Shown: piece after piece, positions 43,928 through 59,508 of the stretch | Numbering within the stretch: the first letter of the stretch is position 1 | How the letters are laid out: every line of letters begins with the position of its first letter | Origin: Stenotrophomonas sp. BIGb0135 | GTDB taxonomy: Bacteria; Pseudomonadota; Gammaproteobacteria; Xanthomonadales; Xanthomonadaceae | Length of the DNA stretch: 64,000 nucleotides | Assembly (NCBI RefSeq): GCF_024810105.1 | Contig: NZ_JANUDX010000002.1 | Location: forward strand, 186,001-250,000 | Direction of reading: 5' to 3' | Made by a program: the position numbers and the translations under genes | The notes under the pieces: generated by a model | Told to the model about the DNA's origin: nothing | What the model saw: only the letters and a program-made list of their open reading frames with translations | Databases searched by the model: none

Positions 43928-44091
43928 GCCGGCCGTTGGCCGGCAACCACGCACATCTATCCGATGCGATGGAGCTGCCGGCCGTTGGCCGGCAACCACG
44001 CACATCCATCCGATGCGATGGAGCTGCCGGCCGTTGGCCGGCAACCACGCACATCCATCCGATGCGATGGAGCTGCCGGCCGTTGGCCGGC
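43928..44091 (+). repeat. Array of four 49-bp SMAG-containing units
   Basis: GCCGGCCGTTGGCCGGCAAC recurs at 43928, 43977 and 44026, and a fourth truncated copy at 44075. Between them is a near-invariant CACGCACATCCATCCGATGC GATGGAGCT. The copies are almost identical, so the array is young or maintained by copying. The first is preceded by GTAGT, the SMAG signature. Confidence 0.85.
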
Positions 44092-44099
44092 ACGACCCC

Positions 44100-44506
44100 T
44101 TAGCTTGACGCGGTGCGGATCGCCTCCGGCAACGGCGCGCTCTTGCCGGTCTGCGTATCCATCCACACCACCACGACGTTGCCGTCCGAGTACAGCGTGG
44201 CGTCGTCGTTCTGGTCCATGATGCGGTGGCCGATGGTCACGCTGCTGTTGCCCAGCCGTTCGACGAACAGCTCCACCACGATGTCGTTGGGCCACACGAT
44301 CGGCAGGCGGTAGTTGACGTTGGTCGCCGCCACCACCGGCGCGATGCGGTCGGTCATCGACACGCCGTCCACGCCCAGCATCCAGCGCACGCGCGCTTCT
44401 TCCAGGTAGGAAATGTACTTGGCGTTGTTGACGTGGCCCATGCTGTCCATGTCGCGCCAGCGCACGCTGATCGGCACGCGGGCGAGGATCTTGTGTTCGC
44501 TACTCA

Positions 44507-44507
<1 letters not shown>
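44100..44507 (-). CDS. 4HBT-type acyl-CoA thioesterase
   Basis: 135 residues, single hot-dog domain: VPISVRWRDMDSMGHVNNAK carries the DxxGHVNN catalytic pattern, then YLEEARVRWMLGVDG and ATNVNYRLPIVWPNDIVVEL. It is likely a YbgC/FadM-like thioesterase. The ATG overlaps the uvrA stop by one base (TGATG), so it is translationally coupled to uvrA. Confidence 0.88.
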
Positions 44508-47500
<2,993 letters not shown>

Positions 47501-47698
47501 GGGGGATCCGTTGTGGGGCTTCGGCTCTGGGAGCCGGCAAGCGGGTGGGGCAATCGGAAACGGCAATCGGTCAGCCTACCGAGCTTGGGATTTGGGGGCA
47601 ATCGGCGACTTTGCCAGCCCTGTGTCTCACCTTTTGAGACCCGGAGGGGCCGTACCTGAACGGGATTCAGCCCCGGACTGGCCAGAGTGGGGGGTGAC

Positions 47699-47728
47699 TT
47701 GACCCGACCCGGCCCCAGTCATTAAAAT
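47699..47728 (+). promoter_or_regulatory. Promoter of rplU-rpmA
   Basis: -35 TTGACC at 47699-47704 and -10 TAAAAT at 47723-47728 with an 18-base spacer. The transcript would have a ~60-base leader with a small inverted repeat (CCGCC/GGCGG). The rest of the 294 bases between uvrA and rplU contains no gene. Confidence 0.6.
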
Positions 47729-47794
47729 CCCGCTTCTGTCCGCCCTCGATGGCGGCAGTCCATAGACCACAATAACTACAGAGGAAGTCTGGTC

Positions 47795-48112
47795 ATGTAC
47801 GCAGTACTGGTAACCGGCGGTAAGCAATACCGCGTGGCGCAGGGCGAAACGCTCCGCGTCGAAAAGCTCGAAGCCGACGTTGGCAACGAGATCACGTTCG
47901 ACACCATCCTGATGCTGGGCGACAGCGACGGTATCAAGATCGGCGACGCGCTGAGCGGCGCTTCGGTCACCGCCAAGGTCGTGTCCCAGGGTCGTGCTGA
48001 CAAGGTCCGGATCATCAAGTTCCGTCGCCGCAAGCACCACATGAAGCGCCAGGGTCACCGTCAGTACTACACCGAAATCGAGATCACCGGCATCGCCGGT
48101 GGCAGCAAGTAA
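47795..48112 (+). CDS. rplU: 50S ribosomal protein L21
   Basis: 105 residues: [20 protein letters not shown] followed by [10 protein letters not shown] and the C-terminal [21 protein letters not shown]; standard L21. AGAGGAAG precedes the ATG. It is the first gene of rplU-rpmA, followed by obgE, the conserved gammaproteobacterial order. Confidence 0.98.
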   Translation: MYAVLVTGGKQYRVAQGETLRVEKLEADVGNEITFDTILMLGDSDGIKIGDALSGASVTAKVVSQGRADKVRIIKFRRRKHHMKRQGHRQYYTEIEITGIAGGSK

Positions 48113-48127
48113 TCAAGGAGACCAGTC

Positions 48128-48388
48128 ATGGCACATAAAAAGGGCGTAGGCTCATCGCGCAACGGTCGCGACTCCAACCCGAAGTACCTCGGCGTCAAGA
48201 TCTTCGGTGGCCAGGCCATCGATGCCGGCAACATCATCGTGCGTCAGCGCGGCACCCAGTTCCACCCGGGTACCGGCGTTGGCCTCGGTCGTGACCACAC
48301 CCTGTTCGCGCTCGTCGACGGCAAGGTGGAGTTCTCGGTCAAGGGCCCGAAGAAGCGTCGTACCGTCAGCGTCGTCGCCGAAGCCTGA
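48128..48388 (+). CDS. rpmA: 50S ribosomal protein L27
   Basis: 86 residues: [20 protein letters not shown] and [20 protein letters not shown] are diagnostic for L27. There is no cleavable N-terminal extension (the second residue is Ala). It is 15 bases after rplU with an AAGGAGA ribosome-binding site. Confidence 0.98.
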   Translation: MAHKKGVGSSRNGRDSNPKYLGVKIFGGQAIDAGNIIVRQRGTQFHPGTGVGLGRDHTLFALVDGKVEFSVKGPKKRRTVSVVAEA

Positions 48389-48436
48389 TCTTCGCGATAC
48401 GCAGGCGCCCACGCCTAGCGCGTGGGGCCGCTGACG

Positions 48437-48469
48437 AAAGCCCCGCTTCGGCGGGGTTTTTGTTTTTTG
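48437..48469 (+). terminator. Terminator after rpmA
   Basis: AAAGCCCCGC TTCG GCGGGGTTTTTG stem-loop followed by a T-rich run. Confidence 0.93.
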
Positions 48470-48534
48470 TTTTTGTTCGACCATGCGCGGGGATCCTTCC
48501 CGCCGCCGTCCACGGATCGTACCGGGGACGTTAG

Positions 48535-49641
<1,107 letters not shown>

Positions 49642-49660
49642 GCGCACCCGCGCGCCCCTG

Positions 49661-49686
49661 AAAAACCCGGCTGCGGCCGGGTTTTT
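49661..49686 (+). terminator. Terminator after obgE
   Basis: AAAAACCCGG CTGC GGCCGGG TTTTT: a stem of about 7-12 bp ending in T5, 20 bases past the stop. Confidence 0.9.
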
Positions 49687-49764
49687 CTGTGGTGCCGCCG
49701 GGGCGGGGTCGCGCCAGGCGCGGCGGCTGCCAGCTGTGCGCGTCGGCCTGGAATGGCGGGCAAC

Positions 49765-49790
49765 AAAAAACCCGGCCGGAGCCGGGTCTT
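49765..49790 (-). terminator. Terminator of rpsT
   Basis: On the minus strand GACCCGGCTCC GGCCGGG TTTTTT: a GC stem followed by six T. Confidence 0.88.
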
Positions 49791-49808
49791 TTCCTGCGGC
49801 TGGGTCGA

Positions 49809-49831
49809 AGCCACGCTTGGCGTGGCTCTAC
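49809..49831 (-). repeat. SMAG-type palindrome
   Basis: AGCCACGCTTGGCGTGGCTC TAC: GTAG in the minus orientation and a 7-bp stem (GCCACGC/GCGTGGC), just beyond the rpsT stop and before its terminator. Confidence 0.7.
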
Positions 49832-49849
49832 GACACCCGCAGCGCCGGA

Positions 49850-50119
49850 TCAGGCGGCCTTGATGGCCTTGATGCGCGCGGTCAGGCGGCTCTTGTGGCG
49901 AGCAGCCTTGTTCTTGTGGATCAGACCACGCGAGCTGAAACGGTCGAGGATCGGCTGGGCAACAGCGAAGGCTGCCTCGGCGCCGGCGGCGTCATTGGCA
50001 TCCAGAGCCTTGATCACCTTCTTGACAGCGGTGCGCAGCATCGAACGCTGAGCCGTATTGCGCGCGTTGCGCACGACGGTCTGCTTGGCGCGCTTCTTGG
50101 CGGACTTGATATTGGCCAC
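49850..50119 (-). CDS. rpsT: 30S ribosomal protein S20
   Basis: 89 residues, [20 protein letters not shown] through [19 protein letters not shown] and ending [15 protein letters not shown]: typical S20. It is divergent from murJ, as in many gammaproteobacteria. Confidence 0.98.
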   Translation of the reverse strand: MANIKSAKKRAKQTVVRNARNTAQRSMLRTAVKKVIKALDANDAAGAEAAFAVAQPILDRFSSRGLIHKNKAARHKSRLTARIKAIKAA

Positions 50120-50167
50120 AGTGGTGGTTTCCTGAAAAATCGGTGTAATGGGAACAGCAAGCTGGAA

Positions 50168-50196
50168 AGTATGATGGCTCGAAAAATGTACGTCAA
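50168..50196 (-). promoter_or_regulatory. Promoter of rpsT
   Basis: On the minus strand TTGACG (50196-50191), 17-base spacer, CATACT (50173-50168). Two further TTGAC repeats overlap immediately upstream. The leader is ~45 bases. Confidence 0.65.
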
Positions 50197-50220
50197 GTCA
50201 ATTGTCAAGAGGGAACACGG

Positions 50221-51840
50221 GTGAGTTCACCAAGGATGTTGCGGGGCCTGCTGTCTTTCAGCAGCATGACCATGATTTCGCGGGTGCTGGGCCTGGTCCG
50301 CGACCTGGTCATCACCACCACGTTCGGCACCAATGCGGTGACCGACGCCTTCTGGGTCGCGTTCCGGGTGCCCAATTTCCTGCGCCGGCTGTTCGCGGAG
50401 GGCTCGTTCGCCACCGCCTTCGTGCCGGTATTCACGGAGGTGAAGGAAACCCGCTCGCACGCCGAACTGCGCGAACTGATGTCGCGCGTCGCCGGCACGC
50501 TGGGCGGGGTGCTGCTGCTGGTCACCGCGCTGGCGCTGATCTTCGCCCCGCAGCTGGCCACGCTGTTCGCCAGCGGGGTGGACACCGACCCGGCCAAGCA
50601 CGGGCTGCTGGTGGACCTGTTCCGGCTGACCTTCCCGTTCCTGCTGTTCGTCTCGCTGACCGCGCTGGCGGGCGGCGCACTGAACAGCTTCCAGCGGTTC
50701 GCGATGCCGGCGCTGACCCCGGTCATCCTCAACCTGTGCATGATCGCCGGCGCACTGTGGCTGGCGCCGCGGCTGGGCGGCACCCCGGAGAAGCAGATCC
50801 TGGCGCTGGGCTGGGCGGTGCTGGCCGCCGGCCTGCTGCAGCTGTTGTTCCAGTTGCCCTCGCTGAAGGGCATCAACCTGCTCACCCTGCCGCGCTGGGG
50901 CTGGCGGCACCCGGGCGTGCGCAAGGTGCTCACCCTGATGGTGCCGACCCTGTTCGGTTCCTCGGTGGCGCAGATCAACCTGCTGCTGGACACGGTGATC
51001 GCCGCCAAGCTGATCGACGGCTCGCAGTCCTGGCTGTCGCTGGCCGACCGCTTCCTGGAACTGCCGCTGGGCGTGTTCGGGGTGGCGCTGGGGACGGTGA
51101 TCCTGCCGGCGCTGGCCCGCCACCACGTCAGTACCGACAAGGCCGGCTTCTCCAGCGCCCTGGACTGGGGCCTGCGCACGACCCTGCTGATCGCGGTGCC
51201 GGCGATGCTCGGGCTGATGCTGCTGGCCGAGCCGCTGATCGCCACGGTGTTCCAGCATGGCGAGTTCACCGCCTTCGACACCCGCATGACGGCCCTGTCC
51301 GTGTACGGGTTGAGCTTCGCCCTGCCGGCCTTCGCGCTGCTGAAGGTGGTGCTGCCGGCCTTCTACGCGCGCCAGGACACCCGCACCCCGGTCCGTGCCG
51401 GCCTGATTGCGCTGGTGGCCAACATGGTCTTCAACTTCGCGCTACTGGCCGTGCTCTACCACGTGATGGTGCCCGAGGCCCTGAAGGCGCAGGGCGTGTG
51501 GGCGGCGCTGGGCAAGCAGCCCGGCCTGCACCTGGCGCTGGGCATCGCCAGCGCGCTGTCCAGTTACCTGAACCTCGGCCTGCTCTGGTACTGGCTGGGC
51601 AAGACCGGGGTGTACCAGCCCAAGCCGGGCTGGGCCGGCTATGCGACCCGCCTGGGCGTGGCCTGCGCGGCGATGGTGGCGGTGCTGCTGGCCCTCCTGT
51701 ACGGGATGTCCGGCTTCACCGAGATGGACAAATGGCACCGGATCGGCAACTTGGCGCTGCTGGTCGGGGGGGGCGGCCTGACTTACCTGGTCGCCCTGGT
51801 CGCGATGGGTTTCCGCCCGCGCCACCTGCGCGAGCATTGA
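50221..51840 (+). CDS. murJ: Lipid II flippase MurJ (MviN)
   Basis: Inner-membrane flippase of lipid II for peptidoglycan synthesis. 539 residues with about 14 membrane segments: MTMISRVLGLVRDLVITTTF and AFWVAFRVPNFLRRLFAEGS, the Arg-rich cavity signature, near the N-terminus. GTG start at 50221. It is followed by ribF, ileS and lspA on the same strand. Confidence 0.95.
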   Translation: MSSPRMLRGLLSFSSMTMISRVLGLVRDLVITTTFGTNAVTDAFWVAFRVPNFLRRLFAEGSFATAFVPVFTEVKETRSHAELRELMSRVAGTLGGVLLLVTALALIFAPQLATLFASGVDTDPAKHGLLVDLFRLTFPFLLFVSLTALAGGALNSFQRFAMPALTPVILNLCMIAGALWLAPRLGGTPEKQILALGWAVLAAGLLQLLFQLPSLKGINLLTLPRWGWRHPGVRKVLTLMVPTLFGSSVAQINLLLDTVIAAKLIDGSQSWLSLADRFLELPLGVFGVALGTVILPALARHHVSTDKAGFSSALDWGLRTTLLIAVPAMLGLMLLAEPLIATVFQHGEFTAFDTRMTALSVYGLSFALPAFALLKVVLPAFYARQDTRTPVRAGLIALVANMVFNFALLAVLYHVMVPEALKAQGVWAALGKQPGLHLALGIASALSSYLNLGLLWYWLGKTGVYQPKPGWAGYATRLGVACAAMVAVLLALLYGMSGFTEMDKWHRIGNLALLVGGGGLTYLVALVAMGFRPRHLREH

Positions 51841-51915
51841 TTGGTGGACACCCCGGCTATACTTCATGGCTATTCCTTGCAACGCATCGGTCCTGGTGGG
51901 CCGGACTCCCAGTTG

Positions 51916-52859
51916 ATGACCAGGTTGTTCAGAAGCATCGAAGGCGGGCCCTTGTTCCCGCACGGAAGCGTGGTATGCATCGGCGCATTCGACGGCCTGC
52001 ACCTTGGCCATCGTGCGCTGGTGCGGCATGCGGTGGCGCGTGCGCGCGCCCTGGGCGTGCCCGCCGTGGCGGTCGCATTCGAGCCGCTGCCGCGCGAGTA
52101 CTTCGCGCAGGGCGAGCCGCCGCCGCGCTTGACCCTGGCCCGCGACAAGGTCGCCATGCTCGGCGAGCTGGGCGTGGATGCGGTGGGCCTGCTGCGCTTC
52201 GATGCGCGCATGGCCGCGATGCAGGCCGAGGACTTCGTGCAGCAGTTGCTGGTGCAGCGCCTGGGCGCGCGCGAGGTCTGGATCGGCCCGGCGTTCTGCT
52301 TCGGCAACCGTCGTCGCGGCGACCTGGCCCTGCTGCAGTCGATGGGCGCGCAGCTGGGCTTCGCCGCCGGCGAGATCGAACCGATCGACCTGCACGGCGA
52401 GCGCATTTCCAGCACCCGCATCCGCCAGCTGCTGCGCGAGGGCAACTTCGCCCACGCCAACGACCTGCTCGGCCGCCCGTATTCCATCGGGGGCAGGGTG
52501 GTGCGCGGGCGCCAGCTCGGCCGCACGCTCGGCTTCCCCACCGCCAACCTGCGCTTCCCGAAGACGCCGGCGCTGTCGGGCATCTATGCCACCTGGGTGC
52601 ACGGCGTGTTCGACCAGCCGTGGCCGTCGGTGTCCAGCTTTGGCACCCGCCCGACCGTGGACGGCGTGGAGCCGTTGCTGGAAGCGCACCTGTTCGATTT
52701 CCAGGGCGACCTGTACGGTCGCCACATCGAAGTGGAATTCGTCGCCAAGCTGCGCGACGAAGAGAAGTTCCAAGATCTGGCCGCGTTGACCGACCAGATG
52801 CACCGTGACGCCGAACAGGCGCGTCACATCCTTTCCGAACACAGATTGCGAGCCACTGC

Positions 52860-52863
<4 letters not shown>
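51916..52863 (+). CDS. ribF: Bifunctional riboflavin kinase / FAD synthetase
   Basis: 315 residues. FMN adenylyltransferase domain: [37 protein letters not shown]. Riboflavin kinase domain: [15 protein letters not shown], and [20 protein letters not shown]. The ATG at 51916 is used; the frame is open for 25 more codons upstream. The stop overlaps ileS by GTGA. Confidence 0.95.
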
Positions 52864-55690
<2,827 letters not shown>

Positions 55691-55691
<1 letters not shown>

Positions 55692-56197
55692 TGAGCGCCG
55701 CCCGTCCGCGTCCCAACGCATTGGTGTGGCTGCTGCTGTCGGCGGTGGTCATCGGCCTGGACCAGTGGAGCAAGGCCTGGGTGCTGTCCAGCCTGCCCGA
55801 GTTCGAACCGGTGGTGGTCATCGATGGCTTCTGGAACTGGTACCGCACCTACAACACCGGCGCGGCATTCAGCTTCCTGAGCGATGCCGGTGGCTGGCAG
55901 CTGTGGTTCTTCACCGCGCTGGCACTGGGCATCAGCGGCCTGATGGCGTTCTGGCTGTCGCGTACCGCGCGCGGTCACTGGCGCAGCGCCGCGCCTTACG
56001 CGCTGGTCATCGGCGGGGCGATCGGCAACGTGATCGACCGGCAGATGCACGGCCACGTGGTGGACTTCATCCAGTGGTACATCGGTGACCATGCCTGGCC
56101 GTCGTTCAACATCGCCGATTCGGCGATCGTGGTCGGCGCCGTGGGGATCGCTGTGTTTGGCCTGTTCGACGGCAAGGCCGAGAAAAAAGCGGGATAA
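55691..56197 (+). CDS. lspA: Prolipoprotein signal peptidase II
   Basis: 168-residue inner-membrane aspartic protease cleaving lipoprotein signal peptides. Four membrane helices; catalytic blocks [34 protein letters not shown] and [12 protein letters not shown] contain the two catalytic Asp. It is translationally coupled to ileS. Confidence 0.97.
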
Positions 56198-56251
56198 TCC
56201 CCCCTGTTCCCTGCAATCAACCGGCCCCGCGCCGGCCGGAGTATCTGACCG

Positions 56252-57202
56252 ATGGACGTGTTGCTCGCCAATCCGCGTGGTTTCTGTGCCGGTGTCGATC
56301 GTGCGATCGAGATCGTCAAGCGCGCGATCGAGACCCTGGGCGCGCCGATCTACGTGCGCCACGAGGTCGTGCACAACCGCTTCGTGGTCGATGACCTCAA
56401 GGCACGCGGGGCCATCTTCGTCGAAGAACTCGACGAGGTGCCGGACGACAACACGGTCATCTTCAGCGCCCACGGCGTCTCCCAGGCGGTCCGCCAGGAA
56501 GCCGAGCGTCGCGGCCTGAAGGTGTTCGACGCGACCTGCCCGCTGGTCACCAAGGTGCACCTGGAAGTGGCCCGCCACTGCCGTGCCGGCCGCGACGTGG
56601 TGCTGATCGGCCACGCCGGGCACCCGGAAGTGGAAGGCACCATGGGCCAGTGGAACCGCGAGCGCGGCACCGGCCGGATCTACCTGGTGGAGGATGTCGA
56701 CGACGTCGCCACGCTGGAGATCGAGCAGCCGGACAACTTCGCCTACACCACCCAGACCACGCTGTCGGTGGACGACACCCGCGGCATCATCGAGGCGATG
56801 CGCACGCGCTTCCCGTCGATGCAGGGGCCGAAGAACGACGACATCTGCTACGCCACCCAGAACCGCCAGGACGCCGTGCGCGACCTGGCCCAGCGTTGCG
56901 ACCTGGTGCTGGTGGTCGGCTCGCCGAACAGCTCCAATTCCAACCGCCTGAGTGAACTGGCGCGCCGCGAAGGCGTGGAGTCCTACCTGATCGACGGCGC
57001 CCACGAAATCGACCCGGCGTGGGTGGTGGGCAAGCAGCACATCGGCCTGACCGCCGGCGCCTCGGCACCGCAGGTGTTGGTGGACGGAGTGATCGAACGC
57101 CTGAAGGAGCTCGGCGCCAGCGGCGTCGGCGAACTCGACGGCGAGCCGGAATCGATGGTGTTCGCGCTGCCGAAGGAACTGCGCCTGCGCCTGATCAGCT
57201 GA
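56252..57202 (+). CDS. ispH: 4-hydroxy-3-methylbut-2-enyl diphosphate reductase
   Basis: Last step of the MEP isoprenoid pathway, a 4Fe-4S enzyme of 316 residues. Cluster Cys12 ([13 protein letters not shown]), Cys96 (DATCPLV) and Cys199 ([12 protein letters not shown]) are all present; [20 protein letters not shown] gives the substrate loop. It lies 54 bases after lspA in the conserved ileS-lspA-ispH order (the fkpB usually between them is absent). Confidence 0.97.
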   Translation: MDVLLANPRGFCAGVDRAIEIVKRAIETLGAPIYVRHEVVHNRFVVDDLKARGAIFVEELDEVPDDNTVIFSAHGVSQAVRQEAERRGLKVFDATCPLVTKVHLEVARHCRAGRDVVLIGHAGHPEVEGTMGQWNRERGTGRIYLVEDVDDVATLEIEQPDNFAYTTQTTLSVDDTRGIIEAMRTRFPSMQGPKNDDICYATQNRQDAVRDLAQRCDLVLVVGSPNSSNSNRLSELARREGVESYLIDGAHEIDPAWVVGKQHIGLTAGASAPQVLVDGVIERLKELGASGVGELDGEPESMVFALPKELRLRLIS

Positions 57203-57257
57203 GGCGCTGACGCGGCGCGCACGGCGGGGTTGCCCACTGCGGTAACCGGCCCTGCCG

Positions 57258-58805
57258 TCAACCCGAGAACACCGCGCGCAAGCGCTTCAGCGGCCTGTCC
57301 AGCGCCGGCGTGGCCGCACCGATCGTGTCGGCCGCCATCGCATCGAGCATCGCCAGCGCCCGCGCGAAGCTCTGCACCTGCTGCCACGCAAACCCCGCAT
57401 CGAGGCGCTCGAGCCCGCCATCGGGCAGTTGCTGGCAGAGGTAATCCGGCCCGGGTACCAGGCCGATTCCCGGAATCCCGCACAGGTACGGGCTGGCACC
57501 TTCGCCCAGGAACAGCGCGCTGAACCGCGGTGCCACCACCACGCTGCGCAGCTTGCTGCGCCCGGCAACGGCGGCGCGATACACCTGTTCCATCACCGGG
57601 TTGGTGGCGTAGACGATCTCGCGTTCCAGGCGCCCGGTCGGCTGCGGTGCGCCACGGCCTGGCCGATCCTTCCATTCCATGCAGCCCAGGTGCTCCAGGG
57701 TCAGGCAGGCCACCGCGCGCGCGTGGCGTCCCTTGCCATCCCACCACTGCGGATGCGCACGCAGCCATGCCATCGTCGCCTGGCCGCGGTCGGTGAACTG
57801 GGGGATCTGGAAATGCCCGCTGGCGAACACGAAGACCATGTCGCGACGTCGCGGCCGCTTGGCGAAGGCCGCGGCCAGGGCCAGCAGACCGGCGCCGCCG
57901 TTTTCCTCGCAGGCGTTGGGGCCGTCGGTATGCGTGTTGACCAGGATGCTCTCGCCACGCACCTGGCCGGGCAGCACCGCATGCAGCGAGTCGGTCATCG
58001 CCTCGGTGCGCTCGGCCTGCAGCACCAGCGTTGCACTGCGCCCAGCCTGCGCGGCAGCGCGCAACGCGTTGCCGGCCGCCTGGTCCACCCACAGCGCCGG
58101 GCAGTCCATCCACGGGGTGGTGAAGGGCAGCACCTGGTCGCGCGCCAGCGCGTCGGACAGACCCGCGAACACACAGACCACCGCGCGCACGCCGGCCTTG
58201 CGCGCACGCACCAGCAAGTGCGGATCGACCAGCGGCGCCAGTATCGGCATCACCTCGTCACGGGTGAAATCCGCGCCGGCATCGGGCAGCACGGCACGGC
58301 GCTGGAACACCATTGCCGCCTTCGCTCGGCTCAACGCCACCGGATCGACCTGCACCACCGCGATGGCATCGCGCGCGGCATCCATCTGCCTGGCCGACGC
58401 CAGCCAGACCAGGCGACCGTGCACGCCCTGCGCATCGGTCTGGCCCGAGTAGGGGTAGGGCGCGGCCACCGCGATCGGCGTGCCGTCGTCCAACTGCACG
58501 GCGCAGTGCTGCGGCGTCCAGCGCTGGATACGGTGAGGCAAGCGGTGGACCTGCAGGCCCAGTGATTCAAGCTCGGCGGCCAGATAGTCCACCGCCTGTG
58601 CATGGGCGGGCGAGGCGGTCATGCGTGGGCCGAACGCGTTCAGTGCCTGTATCCAGCGCCAGAGATCGTCGGCGTCAGGCAAGGGCAGCGGTCCCACCTC
58701 CGTGATCGCGACCCGTGGGCGGGTGCGACGCGGCCCGCGCACCATCAATGCCGCCATCCCGATCACCGCCAGCGCCGCCCCCGTCATCAAACTGCTGCTG
58801 CGCAT
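57258..58805 (-). CDS. M28-like zinc peptidase homologue with altered active site
   Basis: About 515 residues with an N-terminal anchor (MRSSSLMTGAALAVIGMAAL). A PA-like insert region precedes a catalytic-like domain at ~285-400: VNTHTDGPNACEENGGAGLL (His292, Asp294) corresponds to the M28 HxD zinc motif and the D-x-G block, but FVFASGHFQIPQ (His331) stands where M28 enzymes have the GEE catalytic pair, and LTLEHLG has Glu where Asp is usual. It may be a diverged or inactive peptidase. The SD AAAGGAA precedes the ATG at 58805. It is divergent from the lanthipeptide locus, 330 bases away; involvement in it is possible but unproven. Confidence 0.65.
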   Translation of the reverse strand: MRSSSLMTGAALAVIGMAALMVRGPRRTRPRVAITEVGPLPLPDADDLWRWIQALNAFGPRMTASPAHAQAVDYLAAELESLGLQVHRLPHRIQRWTPQHCAVQLDDGTPIAVAAPYPYSGQTDAQGVHGRLVWLASARQMDAARDAIAVVQVDPVALSRAKAAMVFQRRAVLPDAGADFTRDEVMPILAPLVDPHLLVRARKAGVRAVVCVFAGLSDALARDQVLPFTTPWMDCPALWVDQAAGNALRAAAQAGRSATLVLQAERTEAMTDSLHAVLPGQVRGESILVNTHTDGPNACEENGGAGLLALAAAFAKRPRRRDMVFVFASGHFQIPQFTDRGQATMAWLRAHPQWWDGKGRHARAVACLTLEHLGCMEWKDRPGRGAPQPTGRLEREIVYATNPVMEQVYRAAVAGRSKLRSVVVAPRFSALFLGEGASPYLCGIPGIGLVPGPDYLCQQLPDGGLERLDAGFAWQQVQSFARALAMLDAMAADTIGAATPALDRPLKRLRAVFSG

Positions 58806-59021
58806 GGCCAATTCCTTTTGTTGAAAAGCGGAGAGGTAAATCCCGTGCCGGCAACGGCGCGTCGCGTCATACAGCGCCACATTATCGCGGCGAGAAAGCC
58901 ACGGCGTGCGGGAGAATGTCGCGGCATGCTGCAGTGCAAGCTGCGATAGCGATCACACATTCACATCGGAGCGCATCGGGTCGGCCGTGATGTGAAGGCG
59001 AAAAATGATTTCTTGACGCTA

Positions 59022-59050
59022 TTGACAACTTCATTAACAGCAAATAAATA
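59022..59050 (+). promoter_or_regulatory. Strong promoter of the peptide precursor gene
   Basis: Consensus -35 TTGACA at 59022-59027, 17-base spacer, -10 TAAATA at 59045-59050, in a markedly AT-rich stretch (about 59000-59060). The leader to the precursor start is about 80 bases. The rest of the 330-base gap (58806-59135) holds no gene. Confidence 0.7.
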
Positions 59051-59135
59051 TTGCAGCGAGTTTGCAGCGTGCACACTGGGAACTCATGGAGCGGCCCAGC
59101 CGCATCGGAATCAACACACTATCGGAAGGTGAAGC

Positions 59136-59324
59136 ATGAGCAAGGAATTCAAGTCGGCCACGACGTCGGCGAAGATGAAGGTTCTCGCGCTGCAGGAGCT
59201 GGAAGGTGTCAGCGGTGGCCTGGCAGCGTGGAGCACGACCAGCGAAGGTTGTAACGGTGTGACCAAGGACGAGTGGAGTACTTTCAGCAAGGATTGCGTG
59301 AAAGACGGCAACGTCATCTCCTGA
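59136..59324 (+). CDS. Class III-type lanthipeptide precursor with double-glycine leader
   Basis: 62 residues, with a very good ribosome-binding site (GGAAGGTGA). Leader 1-28: MSKEFKSATTSAKMK, then LALQ (17-20), the LxLQ motif bound by class III synthetases, running straight into ELEGVSGG (21-28), a double-glycine exporter site with hydrophobic residues at -7 and -4. Core 29-62: LAAWSTTSEGCNGVTKDEWS and TFSKDCVKDGNVIS. It contains nine Ser/Thr and two Cys, arranged as two identical SxxSxxC modules: S33-S36-C39 and S48-S51-C54. Labyrinthopeptin-type labionins use S-x2-S-x3-C, so the second spacing is one residue shorter. A terminator-like hairpin follows, then the synthetase gene. Confidence 0.85.
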   Translation: MSKEFKSATTSAKMKVLALQELEGVSGGLAAWSTTSEGCNGVTKDEWSTFSKDCVKDGNVIS

Positions 59325-59369
59325 TGTCTCGCTCCGGCATCCACTGATGCCGTGATCGAGGATATCGGG

Positions 59370-59398
59370 GCCGCACGACTGACTGGTCGTGCGGCTTT
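59370..59398 (+). terminator. Hairpin attenuator between precursor and synthetase
   Basis: GCCGCACGAC / GTCGTGCGGC form a perfect 10-bp stem with a 6-base loop followed by TTT. It is 45 bases past the precursor stop. Only three T follow, so partial termination is expected: abundant precursor message and less synthetase message. Confidence 0.7.
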
Positions 59399-59508
59399 CG
59401 TCCCGGGTACGCGTGCCGTGCCGGTTACGCGGACATCACGTTCGATTATCCCTGCCAGTACCGCGATCGATTGCATCGCGCGTGCCTGCATGTCCGTGCG
59501 AGGTCGTC

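Noticed and set aside
59111..59491. Minus-strand frame opposite the peptide precursor
   Set aside because: It has no ribosome-binding site, and the plus-strand precursor has clear leader motifs and context.
59389..59508. N-terminal extension of the LanKC from a GTG at 59389
   Set aside because: It begins inside the hairpin after the precursor gene and lacks similarity to LanKC N-termini; the TTG at 59509 has a proper ribosome-binding site.
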